Of a stretch of DNA of 29,278 bases, positions 21,514-28,421 are shown one piece after another. This DNA comes from a virus. The notes under the pieces were generated by a model. The model was not told where the DNA came from. It worked only from the letters and a program-made list of their open reading frames with translations, and ran no database searches. The position numbers and the translations under genes are program-made. The first letter of the stretch is position 1. The number at the start of each line of letters is the position of its first letter. The stretch lies in IMG/VR virus record IMGVR_UViG_3300043426_000120, positions 1 through 29,278 of that record, one strand, 5' to 3'.

Positions 21514-22657
21514 TGCTTTTCACCGTGGTTTGGTTATTTGATCGCACACTACTGAGCAGCTTGCCTGTCGTGGCTCGGATTGAAGCGCTTGCCGAATGCG
21601 CATTGATTCTCACAAAAGCAGTTGAACGAGCCACTATCCGTACAACATATTCGTTGATTGCGGATATCCCGACAAACAAGCCGGACAGAGCGGCAGAGCC
21701 GCCCACGCTCACAAACAACTTCACCGGCAAACGGCGAAGCAGTTCACTCAGCACGATTGAGGTGGCTAAAACCTTTAAGGATATTCGCCGCCTCACTGTG
21801 ACCAACAACACACGCGTGGAAAGCACCCTCTTTGATATCGAACGGGATATCTTCACGGATGAAGACTTAGTGGCCAAAAGCACCTGCATGAAAACTTTTC
21901 TGGTGAACAAGCTGCTTGCTGTTAACGCAGTCGCCCTCAGCTTCTTGCCCACCGAGCGGGACAGCCTCCCAGATGAACCCTGGGTGAACTGAATCTTCTT
22001 GGCCACCACGCGAGCCAGGCTCCCCACTGAAGACTGCCCCGCGCGAAGTCGTTTGGTTACCGAGCGAGCAAGCCTTCCTGTTGTAGATTGGGTAGCTAAA
22101 AGCAACCGCATCAGAACCTTTTTGGAAAACAGACTGCTTACAGACAACGTGGAAGCACGAAGCCGCTTTGCCACCAAGCGCGATAGCTTCACGACTGAAG
22201 ACTGCACAGCCTGAACCTTCTTTGATATTGAGCGGGCCAACCTTCCGGTTGACGACTGAGCCGCGCGAATTCGCTTTGTAATAAGACGCGAGAGCTTCGC
22301 GGTTGACGACTGCGCGGCTAAGAGAGTCCGCATCAGAACCTTCTTTGCAAGCACAACACCCGCTGTAATCGTCGTAACCTGCAACTTCTTGGCCACCAAA
22401 CGAGTAAGCCTGCCGGCTGAGGGCTGTGCAGCGCGAACCACCTTCGCTACCGAGCGCGTTATCTTCACAGCTGAAGACTTAGCGGCCAACAGGCCTCTAT
22501 TCAATAAGCGGGCGGAAAGAGGCACCGGGCTGGTTGCGGCCAGAAGCGTCATGAGGAAACTCTGAGGGGGTAATGCAGATGGGTTACCCGCAAGCTGCAT
22601 CTTCCCGAGCACGCTCAGCTTTGAACCAACTCTCCCGGTGTAAATCGAGTCGGCCAC
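21491..22657 (-). CDS. Highly basic protein built of four 74-residue super-repeats, 388 aa
   Basis: The start is GTG at 22657, with AAGGAGG at normal spacing. Residues 20-315 are a perfect register of 20- and 18-residue units: one 20-residue unit (ending near LLM/VLM..LL) then three 18-residue units, repeated at 20, 94, 168 and 242. The 18-mer consensus is roughly A-x-Q-S-S-x-G/V-K/R-L-S/A-R-x-V/I-x-K-K/R-L-R. I count only four acidic residues in the whole protein (Asp3, Glu305, Glu336, Glu388) against several dozen Lys/Arg. Alternating hydrophobic and basic positions suit stacked beta strands. The tail (316-388) is Ser-rich and non-repetitive. It sits in the tail gene cluster. Fibre/solenoid component or DNA- or LPS-binding protein are possibilities; I do not know a named family. 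Confidence 0.85.
   Translation of the reverse strand: MADSIYTGRVGSKLSVLGKMQLAGNPSALPPQSFLMTLLAATSPVPLSARLLNRGLLAAKSSAVKITRSVAKVVRAAQPSAGRLTRLVAKKLQVTTITAGVVLAKKVLMRTLLAAQSSTAKLSRLITKRIRAAQSSTGRLARSISKKVQAVQSSVVKLSRLVAKRLRASTLSVSSLFSKKVLMRLLLATQSTTGRLARSVTKRLRAGQSSVGSLARVVAKKIQFTQGSSGRLSRSVGKKLRATALTASSLFTRKVFMQVLLATKSSSVKISRSISKRVLSTRVLLVTVRRRISLKVLATSIVLSELLRRLPVKLFVSVGGSAALSGLFVGISAINEYVVRIVARSTAFVRINAHSASASIRATTGKLLSSVRSNNQTTVKSNGGKSSE
21713..22600 (-). repeat. Coding super-repeat, 4 x 222 bases
   Basis: The four 74-codon super-repeats of the basic protein occupy 888 bases with no length variation. The DNA copies are diverged, so this is an old, selected periodicity rather than a recent slippage product. 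Each contains a 60-base unit followed by three 54-base units. Confidence 0.8.
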
Positions 22658-22675
22658 GGCGTGCCCTCCTTGTAA

Positions 22676-23044
22676 TTAGGTCAGCTGCACGCCAATGGTG
22701 AATTGGATGGACTCGCCCGTATTCAGAGCAACCCCGGTAAAGTCACCTTTGACAAACAAATTCCCAGCTGTACTTGCGTCAAACAAACCGGCATTCGTAA
22801 TCGTCCGCCCTGCGGAGGCGGTGATCGTTCCGACGACCTGATAGGTGTCGTTGGTAGTTGTGGTGGTGGCCTGCGAGCTTGTCCCGCTGACACGAGCCTC
22901 TGCCGATTCTGTAAACAACGTGGTGTCCGCGGCTGCCGCCGTGCCCGCGCCGGTCCCCCACGCCACGAAGGTCGGCTCGGTGCCCAGGCCCTTCATGCGC
23001 GAAGTCATCAGGGCTTTGCCGGTATTTGCTAGGATTGTTGCCAT
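22676..23044 (-). CDS. Small tail protein, 122 aa
   Basis: GGAG lies eight bases before the ATG. The sequence begins MATILANTGKALMTSRMKG, then has FVAWGTGAGTAAAADTTLFTES and strand-rich segments (DTYQVVGTITASAGRTITNAGLF and GESIQFTIGVQLT). This matches a small beta domain I recall in tail-fibre regions of many phages, annotated as hypothetical or tail fibre protein. No membrane segment. It follows a 51-residue gene by two bases and precedes the repeat protein by 18 bases. Confidence 0.75.
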   Translation of the reverse strand: MATILANTGKALMTSRMKGLGTEPTFVAWGTGAGTAAAADTTLFTESAEARVSGTSSQATTTTTNDTYQVVGTITASAGRTITNAGLFDASTAGNLFVKGDFTGVALNTGESIQFTIGVQLT

Positions 23045-23046
23045 GG

Positions 23047-23202
23047 TTATGCTCCAAACAATTTTCGTATGTAAAACGCAAAACGCTTAAGCGGGTTGCG
23101 GTGATAAAACGCGATTACGCCGAGATCCACTCGCTCGCCGTTTGCCAAAATCTTCACTGCAGAGATGGACGCAGACTTCACATCCTCATTCACGTACATC
23201 AT
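23047..23202 (-). CDS. Small basic protein, 51 aa (short gene)
   Basis: This frame has a perfect ribosome site (AAAGGAGGT) eight bases before ATGATG at 23202, and it overlaps the previous stop by ATGA. The product has strands VKSASISAVKILANG and VDLGVIAFY, then a basic aromatic C-terminus (HRNPLKRFAFYIRKLFG). It fills an otherwise empty 150-base gap, and the next gene starts two bases after its stop. No family is recognised. The strong site, coupling and exact fit make it a real gene. Confidence 0.75.
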   Translation of the reverse strand: MMYVNEDVKSASISAVKILANGERVDLGVIAFYHRNPLKRFAFYIRKLFGA

Positions 23203-23801
23203 CGCGTTACCTCCTTTTCGAGCACAACATCGCCTTGAAGCACTCGGACAACATCACCAGAACCTGAGACAAACTCAACGTCATACACACCGTTGAACCA
23301 CGTAACATTTTCTGTGTCGCTTGGTTTAACTGTCACAGTTGTTTTGTACGTTGCTGCATCGACAATGATGCCGTCTAATGGGCTCGTGAGACTCAACAGA
23401 GCGACCTCTGAGTTCGCACTCGCACGAACCTGCATACGCGCCGTATATCCCGCCAATTCACGCGGAACGTAGAACACCAAAATCGCGTTTGAGATGCCAG
23501 GGGCGGTCGTCACCACAAGATCATTAAACTCAATTGTGTTGGCGTCGATTACAGTGACCTCTCGCATATCTACAGGGCGAGGGGGCATTGTTTTTGCATT
23601 GAAATTCACGCCGGAGAACCCTATAAATCCCGCACTCCAACCATCAGGAATCCCGTGACCAGGTACTGTGAGGCGTAGCGGTATCTGGGAAACAACTGCC
23701 GTGACTTGCTTGTACAGCAAGTGGTCCGCATCCTCCCACCGGATGACGAGCGTGTTTGTCGCGCCGGCCTGCAGCTTCAGGTTCTGTTTAGATACCCCCA
23801 T
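23199..23801 (-). CDS. Virion structural protein, 200 aa
   Basis: The start is ATG at 23801, which overlaps the adaptor gene's end by 14 bases; a start 45 bases further up lies inside the adaptor gene and lacks a better site. The sequence is beta-rich: LKLQAGATNTLVIRWEDADH, PLRLTVPGHGIPDGW, then the C-terminal VYDVEFVSGSGDVVRVLQGDV. The ending resembles that of tail or baseplate-type phage proteins (strand, GSGDVxRxLQG, strand). It probably contains two Ig-like or beta-sandwich domains and sits next to the connector, so a tail attachment role is likely. Confidence 0.73.
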   Translation of the reverse strand: MGVSKQNLKLQAGATNTLVIRWEDADHLLYKQVTAVVSQIPLRLTVPGHGIPDGWSAGFIGFSGVNFNAKTMPPRPVDMREVTVIDANTIEFNDLVVTTAPGISNAILVFYVPRELAGYTARMQVRASANSEVALLSLTSPLDGIIVDAATYKTTVTVKPSDTENVTWFNGVYDVEFVSGSGDVVRVLQGDVVLEKEVTR

Positions 23802-24468
23802 ATTGCACCACCCGTGTTTTGTGCATGTAGCGCGACTTCTCGGCAACGCACTCAGAGCAGTAGGCGTTGAACTCCGCGGCGTTTACATCCGAGCGACCTT
23901 TGTCAAAAGTCTCTGCGTCCTGCTTCAAATATGCCAAGTGTTTCATCCACAACAGCAAGCGCGAATGATGGATCTCTTCAAGCTCATCAATCTCTTCACT
24001 TTGTGGAGTAAGGGATTCCAACGGAAGCCGGTGAATCACCAGATTGCACACGTCATCCTTCTCCGGCACTTGCACCCACCGCACCTGGTTCTTCCGCATG
24101 CCGATAACCATGTACCGCACTTGACCCGCAGCTTTATCGAGGCGCACCTCTTTCATCTGGCCGTAGTCAGATGACCGTAAGCGCCCGAGATCCGTCGAGT
24201 TGATGACCTCTACCTTTCCGAAATCACTCGCTCGGGAAGCGGACATGATGCGTAGGATGGAGGGGTTTAGCCTGCTGCTCTCAACACCCGCCACGATGGG
24301 CACGCTGCAAGCTGTCGAGGTGAAGTCAGGAATGCCCCCTACCTTGCGCCAGAACGTCATGTAGGCGTCATTCATGTAGCGCCACACCTCTTCATCACTC
24401 CAAAGATACGGTGCGGCTACATCAACTACGTCTGCACGAAACGCGAGGTAAAGGTCATTCGGGGTCAT
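23788..24468 (-). CDS. Head-tail adaptor protein (SU10-adaptor type), 226 aa
   Basis: The N-terminus MTPNDLYLAFRADVVD followed by APYLWSDEEVWRYMNDAYMTFWRKVG matches the typical start of SU10-type adaptor proteins, which bind below the portal ring and join it to the tail. The middle has beta strands (RYMVIGMRKNQVRWVQVP), and the C-terminus is helical and charged (EIDELEEIHHSRLLLWMKHLAYLKQDAETF), as in this family. Length is as expected. It is located three genes after the major capsid gene. The portal gene would be to the right, outside the window. Confidence 0.85.
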   Translation of the reverse strand: MTPNDLYLAFRADVVDVAAPYLWSDEEVWRYMNDAYMTFWRKVGGIPDFTSTACSVPIVAGVESSRLNPSILRIMSASRASDFGKVEVINSTDLGRLRSSDYGQMKEVRLDKAAGQVRYMVIGMRKNQVRWVQVPEKDDVCNLVIHRLPLESLTPQSEEIDELEEIHHSRLLLWMKHLAYLKQDAETFDKGRSDVNAAEFNAYCSECVAEKSRYMHKTRVVQYGGI

Positions 24469-24474
24469 TGGCTT

Positions 24475-24849
24475 TTAAGCCTTCGCTGCGCGGTACTCAG
24501 CCCACGCTTTGGTGACTTCAACGCGGTCCACGTCGAAACCTGTGATCTTCTCGACGGCCTTAACGGTGGGCACACCTGCGCCTGAGAAATCCTTGGTATC
24601 GTTTGTGGCTTCAATCTGTTCGAACGCTGCCTGAAGCAACGCTTGGCGGTCCTCTGCGCTCAGCTGCTCTTTCGCAACAGGCTCACCGATCAGATCCACC
24701 TCAGTGCTTTGGTCCACGCGCTCAGCGCCAATTGACACAGCGTGCTTCACCATCGACGGAGTAACCCAGGTGGGCTCGCCTTTGACGAAACTGACCACGC
24801 CGTCAACGGTGCGCAGCGAGTAGTCTCGATTCAATACATAGAGCGGCAT
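24475..24849 (-). CDS. Probable head-completion / structural protein, 124 aa
   Basis: The start is the ATG at 24849 with AAAGGAGGT at ideal spacing; the longer frame upstream runs through the hairpin at 24869-24886 and lacks such a site. The N-terminus is beta-like (YVLNRDYSLRTVDGVVSFVKGEPTWVTPSM). The C-terminal half is helical (LSAEDRQALLQAAFEQIEATND, then VKAVEKITGFDVDRVEVTKAWAEYRA), resembling a small helix-extended-loop fold. It sits between the head-decoration candidate and the adaptor. The family is not recognised. Confidence 0.75.
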   Translation of the reverse strand: MPLYVLNRDYSLRTVDGVVSFVKGEPTWVTPSMVKHAVSIGAERVDQSTEVDLIGEPVAKEQLSAEDRQALLQAAFEQIEATNDTKDFSGAGVPTVKAVEKITGFDVDRVEVTKAWAEYRAAKA

Positions 24850-24868
24850 TTCTACCTCCTTTGAAATT

Positions 24869-24886
24869 GGCGGGCCGAAGCCCGCC
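24869..24886 (-). promoter_or_regulatory. Strong UUCG-loop hairpin between head genes
   Basis: On the - strand GGCGGGC and GCCCGCC form a 7-bp GC stem around TTCG. The next bases (AATTTC) are not U-rich, so this is unlikely to be a full terminator. It may stabilise mRNA 3' ends, cause partial termination, or be an RNA-processing point. It lies just after the stop of the 146-residue gene and before the ribosome site of the 124-residue gene, in the largest spacer of this part of the operon. Confidence 0.6.
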
Positions 24887-24896
24887 GTGGTCAAGA

Positions 24897-25337
24897 TCAG
24901 TTAGGGATGGTCTCGTTTGCGCGGTTCGGGATCTCGTACAGCACCCGGACCGTTGCCTTGCCCGCGGTTGCGTTAGCCACCGTTGAAGCAATGGTCAAGC
25001 GGATGTTTTCCGACGTGCGGAACCCCGTCAGAGTGAGCGCCGTGCGGGCCGCAGAGAGCAAGTTGACAGCGTTGGCATACCGAGTGGCCGAGGCAGAGTC
25101 GCCCAGGCTGACGGTATACACAGTCGGCCCAACACCTGCGGTCTCAACTACGACTTCGCCACCGACAACCACTGCGCCTTCCGGCAGGTTGATCGCTTGG
25201 CACACCACGGCATCACCAACCACAGCCCCGAAGGTCTTTGTCACGCCGTTGATGTCCTTGATGGTGTCATCAAAGTTGAAGGTAAAAGTGGCAAGCAACG
25301 GCCACTGTGCAGTTCGTGCAGCTTGAAGAAGAGCCAT
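24897..25337 (-). CDS. Probable capsid decoration / accessory protein, 146 aa
   Basis: The gene starts after AAGGAGTAACGAAC, 12 bases downstream of the major capsid stop. The protein is beta-rich: LLATFTFNFDDTIKD, EGAVVVGGEVVVETAG, TVYTVSLGD, LTLTGFRTSENIRLTIAST, and KATVRVLYEI. It has no membrane or catalytic motif. A gene in this position is often a decoration or head-stabilising protein co-expressed with the capsid. The role is inferred from position. Confidence 0.75.
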   Translation of the reverse strand: MALLQAARTAQWPLLATFTFNFDDTIKDINGVTKTFGAVVGDAVVCQAINLPEGAVVVGGEVVVETAGVGPTVYTVSLGDSASATRYANAVNLLSAARTALTLTGFRTSENIRLTIASTVANATAGKATVRVLYEIPNRANETIPN

Positions 25338-25349
25338 GTTCGTTACTCC

Positions 25350-26462
25350 TTACTGAGCCACGTAGGCAGAGATGACACCGTGATCTTCTTTGGTGCCGCC
25401 GCTGTACTGTGTGGCGAATTGAGGCTTCAGGAAGCCGAGGATCTTGGCGATGCTGATGCCAGGCTGGTTGTCGAAGTCGAACTCCTTCTCCACCCACTCA
25501 GAGTTGCCGATGTCTGCCATGCCGAGCGCCTGGGCGCCGCAGAACAGAATCTGGCAGCCGTCCACCGTACCGGTGCCACCAAACTTGCTACCGGATGCAG
25601 CCAGTCGCGTGTTCGGTACGTGACGGAACTCGTGCAAGTAGATGCCATCGAGCTTGACGCTGGAACCGGTGAACAGCTCGTTCTGCGAACCGCGTTGCTG
25701 CGCGTAACGCAGGTTGTCGCGATAGACCGGGTCGAGCTTCAGCTTGGCCATTGCCAGCGGTGACAAGAAGGCGTGGTAGGTTTCTTCCCCGCCGTCAGCG
25801 ACCACACCGCGGATGTAGTTTTCCTTGGCGTACGCCTTGAGCGCAACGAACAGCTCCCAAGCCGGGGTGTCTGTTCCAACAACGGTATTTGCACCACCAC
25901 CAACAACGAAGGACTTGGCGGTGTTATCCCATCGACCTACGCGCTTGGCACTCGGCGCCACTACGTCAGCTGCGAACTCAAGATTCTTGAGGTCTGAGCC
26001 CACACGAGTCGTGCCGTTCGGATGGTAGGCGTAAGACTTACCAGCCAGAGTCAGGAACGCCATCTGGTCCATGCGGTCAGACAGCCAGTAGGCCAGCTTG
26101 TCACGCGAGTTCTCGCGGAAGGTAACCACCGACTTCTGGTCCGCCATGCGACCTTCGTGGCGGTTAGCGTTACGCATCTGGTCAATGCGAATTACCTGGT
26201 CATAAGACTTCAGGATTTCTTCGTTGCCTTCCAGGGTGCGGTCCCCAGCCACACCGTCACCTTCGAGGTCGGCCAGCAGGGTAATGACGGCACGGGCGCC
26301 CTTCTCGGTCTTCTTCAGCTCAGTAATGTGCTGAATCATCGAGTTGGCGTCTTTGCCAAGGAACTTGTTGATGAACGAAAGGTTGCGGGCCTGTTTCCAG
26401 AAGTCCAGCGACCACACTGTCTTTTGCTCAGAGGTGAGCTGTGCGAAATTGGTTTGGGCCAT
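25350..26462 (-). CDS. Major capsid protein, N4-gp56 family
   Basis: The start is ATG at 26462 with GGAGG seven bases upstream; a start at 26612 would add 50 unlikely residues from the leader. The 370-residue product shows the pattern of N4-gp56 type capsid proteins: MAQTNFAQLTSEQKTVWSLD at the start, then INKFLGKDANSMIQHITELKKTEKGARAVITLLADLEGDGVAGD, the KSYDQVIRIDQMRNA segment, and FRENSRDKLAYWLSDRMDQMAFLTLAG. The C-terminal half has EFRHVPNTRLAAS, GAQALGMADIG and KEFDFDNQPGISIAKILGFLK. It forms the icosahedral shell with an HK97-like fold. It is unusual in sitting after the lysis cassette. A leader of 234 bases with a possible promoter precedes it. Confidence 0.93.
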   Translation of the reverse strand: MAQTNFAQLTSEQKTVWSLDFWKQARNLSFINKFLGKDANSMIQHITELKKTEKGARAVITLLADLEGDGVAGDRTLEGNEEILKSYDQVIRIDQMRNANRHEGRMADQKSVVTFRENSRDKLAYWLSDRMDQMAFLTLAGKSYAYHPNGTTRVGSDLKNLEFAADVVAPSAKRVGRWDNTAKSFVVGGGANTVVGTDTPAWELFVALKAYAKENYIRGVVADGGEETYHAFLSPLAMAKLKLDPVYRDNLRYAQQRGSQNELFTGSSVKLDGIYLHEFRHVPNTRLAASGSKFGGTGTVDGCQILFCGAQALGMADIGNSEWVEKEFDFDNQPGISIAKILGFLKPQFATQYSGGTKEDHGVISAYVAQ

Positions 26463-26615
26463 GTCGGCGCCTCCATCGAATATGTCGAACGGGTTTCGGA
26501 TCAACGTGATCCTTGCGGTGCCGTGTCGCTGGCAACTTGCGGAAACTTCGAACGACTTATGACGGGGACGAGCCGGCCACCTGTGTCGCTGGTGGCTAAG
26601 CGGGGCGAACAAGGC

Positions 26616-26639
26616 TGCTGGGCGGTGAATTGCCCAGCA
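26616..26639 (-). promoter_or_regulatory. Stem-loop in the capsid mRNA leader
   Basis: TGCTGGGC (- strand 26639-26632) pairs perfectly with GCCCAGCA (26623-26616) around an 8-base loop. It is not followed by a U-tract in either direction. The leader also holds a GGATCA/TGATCC palindrome (26498-26512) and a 10-base direct repeat GTGTCGCTGG (+ strand 26523 and 26583). These could stabilise the very abundant capsid message or control its translation. Confidence 0.5.
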
Positions 26640-26661
26640 ACTAAATTTCTCGCTCTGTCAG

Positions 26662-26689
26662 ACTACAACAGAGAGCGTGAGAGCGTCAA
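26662..26689 (-). promoter_or_regulatory. Possible internal promoter before the capsid gene
   Basis: On the - strand TTGACG (26689-26684) and TGTAGT (26667-26662) lie 16 bases apart. The -35 has one mismatch and the -10 two mismatches to sigma70 consensus. It begins eight bases after the Rz stop and would start transcription near 26655, in the only long spacer (234 bases) of this part of the operon. Extra capsid expression would make sense. Sequence alone does not prove activity. Confidence 0.4.
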
Positions 26690-26696
26690 GCAAAAA

Positions 26697-27215
26697 TCAA
26701 CGCTCACTCTTGATCAATTCCTGGGCGGCGGTAAGTCTGATGGCACAGGCATCGGCCTCTGAGGCGAGGTTGATAAGAAATTCAGCAGCCTCGTCAGAAA
26801 GTTGGGCTCGATAGGCACCATCAACTCCGCTGGCGGGATCGGTAACGCTGCCGGTTGAACAATCGGCTTTGGCAACGGGGACGAACAGGCTAGTTGTGCC
26901 AAGCCGAATACCAGCGACAGCACTATTACGTTTAGCGGTTTCACGGTGTAGTTTCTCCGTCATGGTTTTGTCGATCTGTGCGACATCTGCCGCCCAGGCC
27001 CGCTCCAGGAGCCGGTTGCGCTCGCTCAGGTCTGCCACGTCTCGAAGGCGTTGTGCTTCGATATCGCTCACCTTCTTGGTCAAGGCCGTCACCTGAAGGC
27101 TGGAGGTCTTGAAACATCGGTCATACCCAGCTTGGTAGGTTGCCCAGCCGAACGCTGCCACGAGCGCGCCTACAATCACCGCCTTCACCCACCACAAGCC
27201 AAGGTAGTTCAGCAT
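26697..27215 (-). CDS. i-spanin (Rz-like)
   Basis: This 172-residue protein has a single N-terminal membrane helix (about residues 8-28, WVKAVIVGALVAAFGWATYQ) followed by a long coiled-coil (LQVTALTKKVSDIEAQRLRDVADLSERNR and onwards), the classic inner-membrane spanin plan. AGGAGCTGAGC precedes the ATG. The Rz1-like o-spanin gene is fully nested in its C-terminal part in another frame. The pair spans the periplasm and fuses the membranes in the last step of lysis. The C-terminal 60 residues (ADCSTGSVTDPASGVDGAYR, then EAAEFLINLASEADACAIRL) match the ends of other Rz-type proteins. High confidence from architecture. Confidence 0.93.
   Translation of the reverse strand: MLNYLGLWWVKAVIVGALVAAFGWATYQAGYDRCFKTSSLQVTALTKKVSDIEAQRLRDVADLSERNRLLERAWAADVAQIDKTMTEKLHRETAKRNSAVAGIRLGTTSLFVPVAKADCSTGSVTDPASGVDGAYRAQLSDEAAEFLINLASEADACAIRLTAAQELIKSER
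26714..26944 (-). CDS. o-spanin lipoprotein (Rz1-like), nested in Rz
   Basis: The 76-residue frame begins with GTG at 26944, inside the i-spanin gene in a different frame, and stops before the i-spanin stop. Residues 1-19 form a hydrophobic signal peptide, with Cys20 (LAQLAC) as the lipidation site; the -3 residue is Gln, so the lipobox is not perfect. The mature part is Pro-rich (PLPKPIVQPAALPIPPAEL, and PQRPMPVPSDLPPP at the end), as usual for o-spanins. It would sit in the outer membrane and contact the i-spanin C-terminus. Confidence 0.9.
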   Translation of the reverse strand: MKPLNVIVLSLVFGLAQLACSSPLPKPIVQPAALPIPPAELMVPIEPNFLTRLLNFLSTSPQRPMPVPSDLPPPRN

Positions 27216-27224
27216 GCTCAGCTC

Positions 27225-27773
27225 CTACGGATTCAGGGGTTTGGAGCGCCGGATCTGCGCCCAGTATTTCGCCCGGCCGTGCTGATGGCCAATCAGGTTC
27301 CATCCGGCCATGAAATCAACACCGAGGATTGAGACCCACAGCTCGAATGCGTTGTCGCTGATCCACAGCGGCCCGCCGCTGATCCAGTGCGTCATAGGGT
27401 CGCGGTACTTATCGACCCAGTCCTGGGTTACATCGACGCCGAGCAGCCCGTAATTGACGGTATGTCCGCCGTTTCGCCGCAACCAAGCAATGCGTGCTGC
27501 GTCAGACCTCGGGTCGATCCCCTTCTCGCGGCACTCAATCTGCCAGTAGCTATCGCCGAACAGATCCGCGTCTTTGGTCATCATCCAGCGGAGCGGCCAG
27601 CGCAAAGAGCGTCCGTCCTCGGTCGAGAACCATTTGACTGCGACGTAGGCTAGCGACCAAGCGGCAATCTTGACGACGATGTGGGGGATCAGCAGCGCGA
27701 GCCAGCGCAGACCGCCAGGGATGAGCGCAAAGGCGACCAATACGACCGCGAGGGTTGCAATCAGGTAGATCAT
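27225..27773 (-). CDS. Membrane-anchored lysis-cassette protein, 182 aa
   Basis: Residues 1-50 are strongly hydrophobic and probably form two membrane segments (MIYLIATLAVVLVAFALIPGG, then LALLIPHIVVKIAAWSLAYVAV). The remainder is soluble, Trp-rich and charged (FGDSYWQIECREKGIDP, AWLRRNGGHTVNYGLLGVDV, GGPLWISDNAFELWVSILG, AGWNLIGHQHGRAKYWAQI). Similar proteins of unknown function (I recall them as a DUF7338-type family) are common in lysis regions of phages. Overlaps the muralytic gene by ATGA and precedes the spanin by nine bases. A role in lysis or membrane remodelling is inferred from context. Confidence 0.78.
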   Translation of the reverse strand: MIYLIATLAVVLVAFALIPGGLRWLALLIPHIVVKIAAWSLAYVAVKWFSTEDGRSLRWPLRWMMTKDADLFGDSYWQIECREKGIDPRSDAARIAWLRRNGGHTVNYGLLGVDVTQDWVDKYRDPMTHWISGGPLWISDNAFELWVSILGVDFMAGWNLIGHQHGRAKYWAQIRRSKPLNP

Positions 27774-28228
27774 TTCGCATCCTCAATAACGATAAACACC
27801 CGCCCCTTGGCGAGTGCCTTACGAACGTCTGCGTTGAACTGCGCCATTGCTGCGCGGGACTCGGCAACGCCGAACTCCGTGCCTTTCAGCCCGAGGATCA
27901 AGCATCCCTCTGAGTCGTCTGCGGTGTTACCTGAGTGAATGCGGATTCCCTGGAATCCAGGTACGCCGACCAGCTCAAGCACATGCTTTTTGAATCGCGG
28001 AGAGTAGGTGTCGCGGATCTCGTACCGGCCTGCTGGGATCGCCGTCTTGCCGTCGATCTTCCCGGTGCAGGTCGTCTGCGTGCAGTTGCTCAGCTTCCGC
28101 ACCGCGTCCTCGACGGTGTTGTACTGATAGATCCCCGCAGATCCGAGCGCGCCCATCGTCAAAATGCCGAGGGTGAATCCTGCCGCGGCAGTCTTGCGTT
28201 TGAGGGTGATTGTGCGGTCAGTCGACAT
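27770..28228 (-). CDS. Membrane-anchored DUF5675-type muralytic protein (putative endolysin)
   Basis: Start codons GTG 28231 and ATG 28228 are adjacent; the ATG is given. Residues about 12-31 form a membrane segment after a basic N-terminus, as in signal-anchor proteins. The rest matches DUF5675 proteins: KTAIPAGRYEI, SPRFKKHVLELVGVPGFQGIRIHSGN, DDSEGCLILG. The HSGN and SEGC motifs resemble the His and Cys sites of YkuD-type L,D-transpeptidases (HxG...SxGC), so cysteine-based action on peptidoglycan is plausible. No other endolysin is visible here, so this is the best candidate for the wall-cutting enzyme; the signal-anchor would let it be exported without the holin. Activity on murein is inferred. 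It overlaps the holin gene by 11 bases. Confidence 0.72.
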   Translation of the reverse strand: MSTDRTITLKRKTAAAGFTLGILTMGALGSAGIYQYNTVEDAVRKLSNCTQTTCTGKIDGKTAIPAGRYEIRDTYSPRFKKHVLELVGVPGFQGIRIHSGNTADDSEGCLILGLKGTEFGVAESRAAMAQFNADVRKALAKGRVFIVIEDAK

Positions 28229-28421
28229 CACGTTGTGCCATCAGTCTGGAGATAAACGCCCCGCCCACGGCGACCCCCGTCAGGATCGCAAATAAACCAC
28301 GTGGCATCTTGTCTGGGAACATCGGCACCATGACCTCTGCCGCCGAAAACAACGCGGCAAGCGCCATCCAGCGGATGGACCAGGCGCGCTTGAGAATGTT
28401 TTTCCAATCAGCGTGGAGCAT
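28218..28421 (-). CDS. Holin-like two-helix protein, 67 aa
   Basis: Two hydrophobic helices are visible: about residues 17-34 (WMALAALFSAAEVMVPMF) and 43-62 (GLFAILTGVAVGGAFISRL), joined by a Pro/Lys turn. The N-terminus is basic (MLHADWKNILKRAWSIR). This size and layout fit a class II holin, and the pattern resembles a DUF7940-type phage family. GGAG lies close to the ATG. It overlaps the previous gene by 14 bases and the muralytic gene by 11 bases. Holin function is by family resemblance and context. Confidence 0.8.
   Translation of the reverse strand: MLHADWKNILKRAWSIRWMALAALFSAAEVMVPMFPDKMPRGLFAILTGVAVGGAFISRLMAQRDVD

Noticed and set aside
21411-21992. + strand 193-codon frame opposite the basic repeat protein
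   Set aside because: Antisense shadow of the repeat region; no ribosome site and its periodicity mirrors the real gene.
26463-26612. 50-residue N-terminal extension of the major capsid protein
   Set aside because: The ATG at 26462 has a proper GGAGG, and the extension is not like capsid sequence.
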